NCBI GenBank assembly: GCA_016795425.1
Contig: JAEUHG010000067.1
Location: 62,001-126,000, forward strand
DNA length: 64,000 bases
Direction: 5' to 3'
Source: Verrucomicrobiales bacterium
Lineage (GTDB): Bacteria > Verrucomicrobiota > Verrucomicrobiia > Limisphaerales > CAIMTB01
Part shown: one piece after another, positions 47,049 to 55,886 of the stretch
Layout of the letters: each line of letters starts with the position of its first letter
Position numbering within the stretch: the stretch's first letter is position 1
Position numbers and translations under genes: made by a program
Notes under the pieces: generated by a model
What the model was told of the DNA's origin: nothing
What the model saw: the letters and a program-made list of their open reading frames with translations, nothing else
Database searches by the model: none

Positions 47049-48206
47049 TCATGGTGCGGCCGCTTGGGCTAGGCGCAAAAAGTTGGCCATGATGGCCCGC
47101 GACGTCTCCGGGGTGCCGGTCATTTCAATGTGGAACTGTGCCGCGTACACCGGGTGATCGCCGTAGCGCAGGCATTGGTGAACCGTTCGTGTTCCCGGCC
47201 CCGCCGTCGCCACCAGGCGCCAACCCTTGGGCGGATATTCGATCTGTCCGCAATGGCTCTCCATCGACTCGAATACCTCCGGCAATCCGGCAAACACAGG
47301 GTCGTTTCCGAGCTGACGAATGCGATGAGGACCCCGCTCGAATTGGCAGGCGCTGTAGTCTCCGCACTTCAAGCCGTCGGTATGGTCATGTCCGATATGG
47401 CCGTAGATCGACAGTTTCGGATGCCGTGGATCCCGGCAATGCGGGCAATCCCACGGCTTTCGAGTGCCGGTGTCGGCCAGGATGGCCAACGCCTGCGCGC
47501 CGCCGCAGGAGGCCCAAGTCGGCGGTGGCCGGCGCTTCAGTACTTTCTCGGTCCCGACCCAGTGGCGGCGATCGACTTCGCACCAATCCTTGAAGCTGCC
47601 GGAAAAGAATACGGCCAGGGGACGTGGTTCGGACTCCAGGAATTCGGGTCCGAAGTCTCGCACCCATACCTGCTGGGCCCCCAAGTTTTCCCAGCCAGCG
47701 CAGGAGCGGGCGAGCGGGATGAATTCCTGCCCGTGCCCGGGCAGCGAGGGGTCGTGAGTGGAATTCACCACGGCAATCCAGGGTTCGGCCGGAATCGCCG
47801 AATTCGGATCGCCGAAGATCTCCAGTCGCCGGACCACCGGCGCGGGGCCGTTGCAGGTTTCGACTTCGAGTCGAAGGCCCATCAGCCGAAGGGTGCGTGG
47901 CAATCGCTGGATCCGATGGATTCGCGGGTTGCGCTGGACGCGGGACCCGCGCAGTTCGCGCCAGGAGTGGCCGTCGACGCTTCCCAGCCATCGGTAGTTC
48001 ACGGGGGCATTGCGCAGGACGAAGGGGTGATCCCCAAACTCCTGTGACAGAGCGCCGACCTGACGCGCCGCCGCAAAACGGACCTCTCCGATCCACGGGC
48101 TATCGGGGGTCGCCCGGGACCAAGCCAGGCTCTCGGCGGGGGCGGAGAGCCCCACCAGGACGAGAAGCAGGGCGAGCGGGCGGGTCGTCCGGGTTGCCGA
48201 GATCAA
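47049..48206 (-). CDS. exported discoidin-like plus class I glutamine-amidotransferase-like protein
   Basis: A 385-residue protein with a signal peptide (LALLLVLVGLSAPAESLA). The N-terminal half resembles an F5/8 type C (discoidin) domain ending in RLMGLRLEVETCNG. The C-terminal half (about 140-375) is a class I glutamine-amidotransferase-like fold with nucleophile Cys in ASCGGAQALA and His-Glu in YAAQFHIEMTG, so the triad looks intact, but no ammonia-acceptor domain is attached. It begins with TTG overlapping the stop of the ThuA gene (TTGA), so the two are translated together. Role unknown; extracellular sugar chemistry is likely from the partner. Confidence 0.8.
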   Translation of the reverse strand: MISATRTTRPLALLLVLVGLSAPAESLAWSRATPDSPWIGEVRFAAARQVGALSQEFGDHPFVLRNAPVNYRWLGSVDGHSWRELRGSRVQRNPRIHRIQRLPRTLRLMGLRLEVETCNGPAPVVRRLEIFGDPNSAIPAEPWIAVVNSTHDPSLPGHGQEFIPLARSCAGWENLGAQQVWVRDFGPEFLESEPRPLAVFFSGSFKDWCEVDRRHWVGTEKVLKRRPPPTWASCGGAQALAILADTGTRKPWDCPHCRDPRHPKLSIYGHIGHDHTDGLKCGDYSACQFERGPHRIRQLGNDPVFAGLPEVFESMESHCGQIEYPPKGWRLVATAGPGTRTVHQCLRYGDHPVYAAQFHIEMTGTPETSRAIMANFLRLAQAAAP

Positions 48207-49195
48207 GGCGCGGCGTGGTCGCTGACTTTGACGCCCTTCTTGTAGCCGTTGAACCCAAACATCGTGGGTTTGAATTCGCCGATGGGCGTGACGTCGGCCT
48301 TTTCAGGAACCGGCAATCCGGTGAGGTTCAGGCAGGCATTGACGACCAGTCGACGCAGGTCCTCGCTGACCAGGTCGATGGCGGCGCCGATGGTGCTGCA
48401 AAGGATTTTGGAGGTCTTGCCGGTTTCCCCTTTGTAGTCACGCAGCCAGACCAACGGCATGATGGCCTTCTTGATGTTCGGCGGATCGTTCGGGTTCATG
48501 CCGGTCAACGTCAGTCCGTGCATCAGGATCGTGGCGTCTGCCGGGAAATCGGGATTCACACCGTAGACGTCGCTGGGGCCGAACACGTCATTGACCGAGT
48601 TGAGGATCGGGTGTTTGCGGTTCTTGCCATCGACCAGGCCACGGGAGGCTTCCTTGCCGTGGTCGCCATGGTGATAGGTCCAGGTTTCGCCGACGGTCAG
48701 GCCGCCGAAACCGCCCGGGGCATCCGCGCCCTTGTAGTCCCAGGAGTACTTGGCGTAAGGGCTCTGCTTGTTCCGGCTGTAGGCGAAGGCGTGGGTGGCG
48801 GTGCGCAGCACGATCATCGGCTTGCCTGAGTTCAGGTAGTCGACGAACTGCTTCATGTCGGCGTCGGGCAACTCGCGGAAGCGGAATTGGTTGATCACCA
48901 GATCGGCGGACCCGAGCAGGTGCATGCCGGGGATGTTGGTCTGGTTGTTGGGATTGATGGTGCCATCGGCGTCCTGGGTGAAGAGAACGGTGCACTTGAA
49001 GCCGTGCCGTTGGCTGAGGATACGGCCCATCTGAGGCAGGCTTTCCTCGGAACGGTACTCTTCATCGCCGCTGAGCAGGACGATGGTTTTGCCGTTGGCT
49101 TTGCCGGCCGCAGGTTCGTAGGTGACCCATTGCGCGGCGCCTTGAGTGAGAATGGGGAACAGCGCGGCCATGGAAATCCACAGGAAGCGGTGCAT
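48203..49195 (-). CDS. ThuA-like exported protein
   Basis: A 330-residue protein with signal peptide (WISMAALFPILTQGAAQ). The ThuA fold (PF06283, a class I glutamine-amidotransferase relative) is seen in IVLLSGDEEYRSEES, LINQFRFRELP, HAFAYSRN, GLTVGETWTYHHGDHGKEA and MPLVWLRDYKG. ThuA of Sinorhizobium oxidises disaccharides such as trehalose, but in Verrucomicrobia and Planctomycetes the function of these exported proteins is not established. It is the first gene of a pair with the discoidin/amidotransferase-like protein. Confidence 0.9.
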   Translation of the reverse strand: MHRFLWISMAALFPILTQGAAQWVTYEPAAGKANGKTIVLLSGDEEYRSEESLPQMGRILSQRHGFKCTVLFTQDADGTINPNNQTNIPGMHLLGSADLVINQFRFRELPDADMKQFVDYLNSGKPMIVLRTATHAFAYSRNKQSPYAKYSWDYKGADAPGGFGGLTVGETWTYHHGDHGKEASRGLVDGKNRKHPILNSVNDVFGPSDVYGVNPDFPADATILMHGLTLTGMNPNDPPNIKKAIMPLVWLRDYKGETGKTSKILCSTIGAAIDLVSEDLRRLVVNACLNLTGLPVPEKADVTPIGEFKPTMFGFNGYKKGVKVSDHAAP

Positions 49196-49249
49196 GGCGC
49201 CAGCCTAGAATGCCTCCTGCCGTGCCAGCCACCTCAAAACCAAACGGAA

Positions 49250-49282
49250 CACCCCTCGGACCATTGGCGGCCCCGAGGGGTG
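49250..49282 (-). terminator. intrinsic terminator after the pseudopilin-like gene
   Basis: Perfect 10-bp stem (CACCCCTCGG at 49250-49259 and CCGAGGGGTG at 49273-49282) with a 13-nt loop, about 45 bp past the pseudopilin stop on the minus strand. It is followed there by TTCCGTTTGGTTTTG, a T-rich tail typical of a rho-independent terminator. It also separates this gene from the divergent-in-time ThuA start at 49195. Confidence 0.8.
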
Positions 49283-49324
49283 GGAGTGGGAGAAAGAGTC
49301 GGGTTGCGTTCGAGATCGACGGAA

Positions 49325-50134
49325 CTACCACCAGAAACTGGGGGTGCCGTCGGTCCGAACGTACATCTTGTCGAACTTCCGCCACTCCGCGTGGCCATCG
49401 AGCATGAGCAGGTTCCCGCCTTCCGGCAGGCGACCGGTGCTGTTCAGGTGAGGCGACTGATGTCCTCTCCAACCGCCGTCGATCTTGGTATAACGGTTGC
49501 GGGAACGATCGGTCTGGTTGTCACCCTGCGAGATCGTCGCGTCGGCGGCGACCACCCGGGCGGAGGGACCCGGGTCGTAGGTGGTCTTGTCCGCCATGAC
49601 CCAAGGTTGAGGGTTGAGGGATTCGGTGATGTTGGTGGGTCTTATGCGCCCCGAACCTTTGAAGGCCACGGCGTAGCCGATGACCCGATACCCGGTCGCC
49701 CTATCCCCGGCATCCTCATTGGTGATGGTGGTGGTGAACGCCCACAATTCGTTGTTGTTTTGCTTTGAGAAACCGGGGCAATACAAAATGTTGCGCGTGC
49801 CGCCATTGCGAACGAGTGAATTGGCAGCCGAAGCCGGAAGATCCCATGGCCAGACCGCTCCGCCGCCCACCGAGCAATCCGGAAACTTCTCGTTGTTGTC
49901 GTCGGCGTACATTCGAACTGCCAAGCCCAGCTGCCGGGTGTTGTTGGTGCACTTGATCCGGATCGCCTTGCTCTTGGCCCGCGCCAAGGCCGGAAGGAGC
50001 ATGCTCGCCAAGATGGCGATGATCGCAATCACGACCAGGAGTTCGATCAGCGTGAACGCCCGACGACGGGCTGCCGGGGCGACGGAGGACGTGGCCGGTG
50101 CCAGGTCGGAGGGGGCGCAGGGCTTCGGGTTCAT
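49325..50134 (-). CDS. pseudopilin-like protein (prepilin-type N-terminal methylation site)
   Basis: A 269-residue protein with a basic leader and the prepilin motif [19 protein letters not shown], cleaved before Phe after a short Ala/Arg-rich leader. The rest ([22 protein letters not shown], and near the C-terminus a His...LMLDGHAEW element of the H-X9-DG type) matches the DUF1559-like family abundant in Verrucomicrobia and Planctomycetes. Such proteins are exported with the type II/type IV pilus machinery, whose other genes are absent here. The start is at the first ATG in frame; an alternative cannot be excluded. Confidence 0.9.
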   Translation of the reverse strand: MNPKPCAPSDLAPATSSVAPAARRRAFTLIELLVVIAIIAILASMLLPALARAKSKAIRIKCTNNTRQLGLAVRMYADDNNEKFPDCSVGGGAVWPWDLPASAANSLVRNGGTRNILYCPGFSKQNNNELWAFTTTITNEDAGDRATGYRVIGYAVAFKGSGRIRPTNITESLNPQPWVMADKTTYDPGPSARVVAADATISQGDNQTDRSRNRYTKIDGGWRGHQSPHLNSTGRLPEGGNLLMLDGHAEWRKFDKMYVRTDGTPSFWW

Positions 50135-50317
50135 AAGGGGGATTGAAAGGTTCTATAGCGCAACTTCACCGTCCGGTTCTATGGGCGTCTATCCGCCCAG
50201 GCACGCGGTTCGGTGCGGTTCCACTTGGATAAGGCTTATTCTTGTCCCGAATTCGGGGCGCTGTCGCAACGCCAGTTTGCGCAATTGAATCGCCCGAATG
50301 CGAATCGTTGGGGGAAG

Positions 50318-50363
50318 GGGAATGGGGAGGAGGGAAGGGCCGCCCTAGAATCTCCCCGTTCCC
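50318..50363 (-). terminator. possible terminator after the PEP-CTERM gene
   Basis: GGGAATGGGGAG (50318-50329) pairs with CTCCCCGTTCCC (50352-50363) with one mismatch and a 22-nt loop, 34 bp past the PEP-CTERM stop. No T-run follows on the minus strand, so this is weak. The remainder of 50135-50396 shows no gene. Confidence 0.4.
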
Positions 50364-50396
50364 AATTCCTTCGTACCCCTCGTCCCAGCCCGGAGT

Positions 50397-50987
50397 TTAA
50401 CGCCGGCGCCTGCCGAACAGGAGCAAACCGCCGAGAAGCGCCACCACGGCCGTGCCGGGCTCCGGAATGGGGATCGCAATGTTGAAGGACTGAAGTCCTA
50501 TCAGCGGTGCGGCGGACGTCGGATCGGTGCCCGTCCTGAGGGTAATCGTGGCGGACTCTCCGACCTCACCTTGGCCTTTGGAGACGGCTTCTGGGTAACT
50601 CAAACCCAGGCTGATGTGCCAGGCCACGAGTTTGACTTGCGCCATTTGACCGGGCGCCACGCTGGGGATCTCCACCGCCCCGCCATCGACGATATAGCCC
50701 CGATGTCCATCGGATCGAAAGGGAATGGGCTTCCCGATAGCGGCAAGCGTGCCGTTGGGTGGGGCCGCATAAAGTTGACCCAGGTAATGTCCGTCAATGA
50801 GCGGAATCTGCGAGCTCGGGCGCGCTACGCGAGCATTCACCTTGTCGGGAATGAACGTCGAGAAGTCCACGGTGCCTTGGGCGTTGGCGACGGCGCCGTT
50901 CATCGCCACGACGGCGGCAAACGTCTTGATGACGGTGATGATTTCGAGACGCGGTCGACGTCGCGCGAGCGCAGGGGTCGGGTTCAT
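50397..50987 (-). CDS. PEP-CTERM sorting-signal protein
   Basis: A 196-residue exported protein with an N-terminal signal (ITVIKTFAAVVAMNGAVANAQ) and a classical C-terminal tripartite tail: IPEPGTAVVALLGGLLLFGRRRR, that is, a PEP motif, a membrane helix and a basic end. PEP-CTERM proteins are processed by exosortase and linked to exopolysaccharide in other bacteria. The middle part is beta-rich and unassigned. It starts 15 bp after the stop of the 1540-residue propeller protein and may share its transcript. No exosortase gene (EpsH) is in the window. Confidence 0.9.
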   Translation of the reverse strand: MNPTPALARRRPRLEIITVIKTFAAVVAMNGAVANAQGTVDFSTFIPDKVNARVARPSSQIPLIDGHYLGQLYAAPPNGTLAAIGKPIPFRSDGHRGYIVDGGAVEIPSVAPGQMAQVKLVAWHISLGLSYPEAVSKGQGEVGESATITLRTGTDPTSAAPLIGLQSFNIAIPIPEPGTAVVALLGGLLLFGRRRR

Positions 50988-51002
50988 GAGCTGCGATTCG
51001 TG

Positions 51003-54000
51003 TCAGGGTTGAATTCGTTGAGTCCGGTAGAACCGGCGAGAGCCCGGCGGGGCGAGGTCCAGCCAATCGACCACGCCGGTGCTGTTGGTGACGACCTGCA
51101 ATGGGGTCCAATTCGGTAATTCCGCGGCTGCTTGGATCTGCAGCACCTGACCCAACGGTCCATGGATACGAAGCGCCGGTGGGTTGGGGAGCTGAATGTT
51201 CTGCACCGATATCCGAGGTCTATAGAAGGAGCCGGGTGGATGCCCGGTATTGCCCAGATCGCCCCCCGCCTTGGGCCATCCTGAGGAGGCCAGCGGCGCG
51301 CCGCCTTGGATCGCTGCCAGGCGAGCTCCGACCGACGGCGAGGAGGTCGTCACGTAGACTGTCCCCTCCGGAGCGAGGGTGAGTCCGCCTTGAATCGGGC
51401 TGAGGGTGTCGTAGCTCCATTTCCTGGCGCCGGACGCTCCATCCAGGGCGTGAAGCTGGCGGTCGATTCCGACGTAGAGGGTGCCATCCGAGGCCACGAC
51501 AGGGTTGCCAATCGATCCCAGGAATAACTTGGGGAAGGCGCTCCATACGAGTTGTCCTGTGGTCGCGTTCAGGGCCTGGAGTCCCTGGTCCCCGCTGAAG
51601 AGGTAAGCGAGGCCATCGGGACTGAAGACGGGGGAGTTGAGATGCCATACCGCGCCGACCTCGGTCGCCCATCGTCGTTGCCCCGAGATACGATCAAAGG
51701 CGATGAGTTCGCGGCCGTTGCCGTTGGCACAAAGGACGGAGTTGTCGGCGCCGAGGGCCAGGGAGCCGCCGACGCTCCAGACCACGTTGTTGGTCCATCG
51801 CAATTCGCCGGTATTCACGTCCAGGCACACGACGGAACCTCCTCGGGCGTTAGGGTTGCCTGTGCCTAGGATGACCGCCCCTTCGGGAGTCAGAACCGGC
51901 GAGGACTCGACGCGATCCCCGACGTCATAGGTCCATCGCTGAGCGCCCGTGGCCGCATCGAGGGCATGGACCTGTTTGTCCAAAGAACCGAAGATCACCG
52001 TCCCGTCGCTGGTGAGGGCCGCCGACGACATAACGGCGGCCCCTGCCGAGTACCGCCACCGTTGCGCCCCAGTGGCTCCATCGAGGGCATAGAACCGGGA
52101 ATTGCCACACCCGATGAAGACGCGACCCAGGGAATCCAGAGCGGGCGAGGCTTGGAAGGCGCCGCCGGCGGTGAATCTCCACCGCAGGGTGCCGAGGAAC
52201 GGGTCCAGGGCGTCGACATTGCCGTCCGTCGTCGCGAGGTAAATCGTCCCGTCACCGTCGATCGCGGGTGTGCCGGCCACGGCACCGGCCAGGGGGCGCT
52301 CCCATAACTTCTCGCCGACCGCGGTCTCGAACGCGGCGATAGCCTGAATGTTGGAATGAATCACCACGGTCAGCGGGTTGTTGGTGCCGGCGACGTCACC
52401 GAACCAGCCCAGGAACCGGCGCTGGCCTGTTGGGACCGCGGTGAGTTGGACCGGAGTGCCCTGCGGGTAGAGGTCGGAGTCGGGAGTGGTGGTGACGGTC
52501 CCTGGTCCGCGCGTGTGCCGGGTGATTTGGAACATGCCACCGGCGACGACCGGTTCGCTGAGGACGGAACCTAATTCGTTAAAGACGCGGACTTGGTATG
52601 TGCCCGTCTGGGCCTGGGAGAAGTTGGTAAGGATCAGACGTGGCCCGCGGGCCTCGGGCAGGACCAATCCATTCAGGGTCCATTCGAAATGAAGGTTGGT
52701 GCCGCCGGCAATAACGCCGACGGTGACGGTGGAATTCAGCAAGTGGAACTGGGATCGGCTTTGGGCGACGATTTGAGGCGGGCCTGTCAGGCGTTGTTGG
52801 GATGCTCGATTGCCTGAATCATGGCGCTGGCTGGGCCAAGGGGCGTCGGTTGAAAGGGGCGATGAACCGTGGAGCGCATAGATGACCGCTTCGGGAGCCA
52901 CGGTGGAATCGGGTAGTCCCCAGTACCAGCCGGCGCCGGGATTGGATCCCACGTAAACGACACCTTCGGACCCCACGATGGGAGGAGTGTCGGTCCTTTG
53001 CGGAAACGACCATCGGATAGCGCCGGTTTGCGAATCCACGGCGAACAGACCCGGCAGGAAAGGATGGGTGCTCGAAACGTAGAGGGTCCCATCGGCGGCC
53101 AGAGCTGGGGCTGACCAACTGGCTCCGAGATTCAATTGCCAACGGAGATCGCCAGTGGAGCCGTCCAAGGCCAGGTGGGTTCCGCCGTACGTCGCGAGGT
53201 AGACGGTGTTGTCCGGCCCAACACACGTGAACGCGCCGAACGCCGGTGGAGAGATACTGAGTGTGGCCGACCGCTTGACGTCGCCGGTGAGCGGGTCGAT
53301 GGCAATGATACTCGATCCCTGGAGCGCCATCACAGAGCTGTCAACGCCGAGGGCCATCGACGAAGGAATGAATCCATTAGCGATCGGTGTCGACCAGTTC
53401 GTTCGCGTTCCGCTGGGATCATACGACCGAATCCAGGCGCTGTCGGTGTTAATGGTGGTGTAAATGGCGGTGTACACAGTGCCGTCCAAGCCGACGAACG
53501 GCGCAGTGACGTTGACGTACGAGGAAGCCGTGCCCTCCCCAACGGTCCAACGAATCGTACCGCTCGCGGCGTCGATCGCTCTCAGGGCTCCGTCGCGGGT
53601 GGTGACATAGAGGGTGCCATCAGCCCCGATGGCTGTCCCGATCGCCAGCGCTCCCAAGTCACTCACCCATCTCCGCGTGCCCTGAATAGGGTCGATGGCC
53701 TCCAGGGTGTGGTCCAAACCGACAAATAGCGTGCCATCGTTTCCGATGGCGCTGCCGGTGAACGAGGTTGCGGTCGGGTGGGAGTAGGTCCAGCGGACTT
53801 GTCCTGACGCGGCGTCCAGGGCGGCCAGCCGCCCGGGGGCTCCTGCTTGGCGCGACATCAGGCTGGCGTAAAGCGTGCCGCCCTCGCCAAGGGTCAGGGT
53901 GCGAACCGATACCGACGGGAAGCGGGTTTGCCAGCGGGTATCGCCGGGTAACCACGGAAAATGGGCGACCAATGTCTTTGGACCATCGACGATCCACTGA

Positions 54001-55625
54001 ATCGGATTGGACTCCGTATTCGTGGTACCGGTCCATTTAGCGAAGGTGTGGCCTGGCGAAGGTATGGCCTCGAACCGAACCGTACTTCCCGCAGGGTAGC
54101 TGCCATCGGTGGCCGGGCGGGGGACCGCGTCCACGGATCCGCGGCCGACGGTTTGTACCTCGACGCGGTAGCCGACCACGATCGACATCGGTGCGCTGAT
54201 GATCGATCCGGCGGCGTTGCTGACGGTGACTTGATAAGTGCCGGCATTTTCGGCGGCGAATTGGGGAATCGCCAGCGTGGTTCCAGTCACTGTCGGCAGA
54301 GGAGCGCCGTTCAGGGACCATGCGTAGGTCAGTGGGAGGTCGCCGACGGCATCGACCCGAAGTTCGAGGGGTGAGCCGAGAGCGCGGGACGTGCTCGCGG
54401 ACTGAAAGGCGATGACGGGAGGCCCGGTTGCGGACGGTGGTGTCCCACGGTTCTCGGCGTTGCCAAGAAACTTGGGCCACGCGCCGAGGGCGAGCGGGGC
54501 CGTTCCTTCCACCGCGTAGAGGGAGCGATCGGCCGACCCAATGTAGATGGTTCCGTCCGGGCCAATGGCAGGGGAGCCATAAATCTCCCCTCCGGTGGTC
54601 AATTTCCATAGCCGTTCTCCCGACACGGTATCCATGGCATAGAGCGCGCCGTCGAGGGCGCTCACCAGGAGGGTGCCGTCGCGGGTCAGGGCCGGGGCCG
54701 AGGCGATCGGACCTTCCGTGGTCGATTGCCAGCGAAGGGTTCCTTGAGAGCCCTCCACAGCAAAAACGGCGCCGTCATCATTGCCGACATACACCGTTCC
54801 CTCGGGTCCAACGATGGGGGAACTCCGGGAGGCATTTCCTAAAGGAAAGGACCATCGAATCGATCCATCTTTCAGGTGAAGGCAAACCAGCGTTCCCTGG
54901 GGAGCGAAGCCGCCCCCAACCACGAGGAATACCGTTGGTTCGAGCCCCATGGCGGCGGATCCAAGGATGAGCCCTCCCGGATTGCGAGACCATCGAAGCG
55001 TTCCGCGAGTGGCATCGATGCCGAGAATATTTCCGTCATACGAACCGATCACGAGCGTGTCATCGACACTCAGAGCCGGCGATCCGACCCAGCGAGCCGA
55101 CGATGCGGAGGTCCAGAGGTTGGAGCCTGTGATGGGATCCACCCGACGGAGGCTGTCACGAAATATGGAGACGATGAGGTCACCGGACGGTGTCAGTACC
55201 GGCGTCGAAACCAACCACCATGCGTGATAGGGCAGAGCATAGGATCGCTGGGTCTGACCCGTGACTCCGTCGAGAGCGTGCAGGTTTCCATCGCCATCCC
55301 GGACATAGATCGTGCCATTGGCGGCAAGGACTGGCGATGCGGTAACGGGGCTGCCGAGTTGGTGGTGCCAACGCGGTTGGCCGGTGGCCGGATTCAGGGC
55401 ATAAACGTTGCCGTCCTGAGAACCAAAGAGGACGTCGCCGTTGGCCGCGATGGCGGGGCTGCTGGAAACAGACCCCTGGGTCGTGAAACGCCAGCGCAGC
55501 TGACCGGGGGCGGCGAAGCAGGAAAGCGAAATCACCACCCAGAGAATCGTCAGGCTGGTTGCGGCTCCCGGAATGCCGCGTTGTCCCCTAGCACCCTCCG
55601 GTGAGTGGGTGGCCGGGGATCGCAT
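51003..55625 (-). CDS. giant exported three-propeller (PQQ-like) protein with Ig-like modules
   Basis: A 1540-residue protein with a signal-anchor-like segment (SLTILWVVISLSCFAAPG). PQQ-type repeats (for example GSQDGNVYALNPATGQPRW, GSLDKQVHALDAATGAQRW) form three propeller blocks at about residues 40-395, 560-935 and 1105-1475. Between them are Ig-like segments (about 405-490 and 960-1030, each with GTYQV) each followed by a divergent InlB B-repeat-like module (TVRFEAIPSPGHTFAKWTG; PVQLTAVPTGQRRFLGWFG). The C-terminus is a beta-rich domain ending SRRFYRTQRIQP. Probably extracellular or surface; no catalytic residues of PQQ dehydrogenases are evident, so an enzyme role is not supported. Confidence 0.88.
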   Translation of the reverse strand: MRSPATHSPEGARGQRGIPGAATSLTILWVVISLSCFAAPGQLRWRFTTQGSVSSSPAIAANGDVLFGSQDGNVYALNPATGQPRWHHQLGSPVTASPVLAANGTIYVRDGDGNLHALDGVTGQTQRSYALPYHAWWLVSTPVLTPSGDLIVSIFRDSLRRVDPITGSNLWTSASSARWVGSPALSVDDTLVIGSYDGNILGIDATRGTLRWSRNPGGLILGSAAMGLEPTVFLVVGGGFAPQGTLVCLHLKDGSIRWSFPLGNASRSSPIVGPEGTVYVGNDDGAVFAVEGSQGTLRWQSTTEGPIASAPALTRDGTLLVSALDGALYAMDTVSGERLWKLTTGGEIYGSPAIGPDGTIYIGSADRSLYAVEGTAPLALGAWPKFLGNAENRGTPPSATGPPVIAFQSASTSRALGSPLELRVDAVGDLPLTYAWSLNGAPLPTVTGTTLAIPQFAAENAGTYQVTVSNAAGSIISAPMSIVVGYRVEVQTVGRGSVDAVPRPATDGSYPAGSTVRFEAIPSPGHTFAKWTGTTNTESNPIQWIVDGPKTLVAHFPWLPGDTRWQTRFPSVSVRTLTLGEGGTLYASLMSRQAGAPGRLAALDAASGQVRWTYSHPTATSFTGSAIGNDGTLFVGLDHTLEAIDPIQGTRRWVSDLGALAIGTAIGADGTLYVTTRDGALRAIDAASGTIRWTVGEGTASSYVNVTAPFVGLDGTVYTAIYTTINTDSAWIRSYDPSGTRTNWSTPIANGFIPSSMALGVDSSVMALQGSSIIAIDPLTGDVKRSATLSISPPAFGAFTCVGPDNTVYLATYGGTHLALDGSTGDLRWQLNLGASWSAPALAADGTLYVSSTHPFLPGLFAVDSQTGAIRWSFPQRTDTPPIVGSEGVVYVGSNPGAGWYWGLPDSTVAPEAVIYALHGSSPLSTDAPWPSQRHDSGNRASQQRLTGPPQIVAQSRSQFHLLNSTVTVGVIAGGTNLHFEWTLNGLVLPEARGPRLILTNFSQAQTGTYQVRVFNELGSVLSEPVVAGGMFQITRHTRGPGTVTTTPDSDLYPQGTPVQLTAVPTGQRRFLGWFGDVAGTNNPLTVVIHSNIQAIAAFETAVGEKLWERPLAGAVAGTPAIDGDGTIYLATTDGNVDALDPFLGTLRWRFTAGGAFQASPALDSLGRVFIGCGNSRFYALDGATGAQRWRYSAGAAVMSSAALTSDGTVIFGSLDKQVHALDAATGAQRWTYDVGDRVESSPVLTPEGAVILGTGNPNARGGSVVCLDVNTGELRWTNNVVWSVGGSLALGADNSVLCANGNGRELIAFDRISGQRRWATEVGAVWHLNSPVFSPDGLAYLFSGDQGLQALNATTGQLVWSAFPKLFLGSIGNPVVASDGTLYVGIDRQLHALDGASGARKWSYDTLSPIQGGLTLAPEGTVYVTTSSPSVGARLAAIQGGAPLASSGWPKAGGDLGNTGHPPGSFYRPRISVQNIQLPNPPALRIHGPLGQVLQIQAAAELPNWTPLQVVTNSTGVVDWLDLAPPGSRRFYRTQRIQP

Positions 55626-55755
55626 GTGACCAAGTACGTTTTGAGGGTGCGTATTGTCAAATGTCAGGGGGCGGCTGGCAGAAGTGGCATCGGAGGCCAG
55701 GGTTTTATGGCGGGTCTAGGTGGACGACGAATTGGAGTGGAATAGGGAAGGAAAA

Positions 55756-55832
55756 CCCTGTCGCAGCGCGACAGGGCCCACCTGGATTGGAATTGGATCC
55801 AATCAGCTAACCCTCCTCGCGCTGCCAGGAGG
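55756..55832 (+). repeat. repeat A, copy 3
   Basis: A 77-bp element in the 261-bp gap 55626-55886. The left hairpin is perfect (CCCTGTCGC and GCGACAGGG around AGC). The centre has CCACCTGGATTGG and CCAATC, while CAGGTGG is changed to CAGCTAA. The right hairpin is degenerate (CCTCCTCGC... GCCAGGAGG). No gene was found in the rest of the gap. Confidence 0.9.
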
Positions 55833-55886
55833 TGTGCAGGGTCCAACGGTTCGTGGAGATCAGTGCCGCGTCGGGAATTCTCGGGA

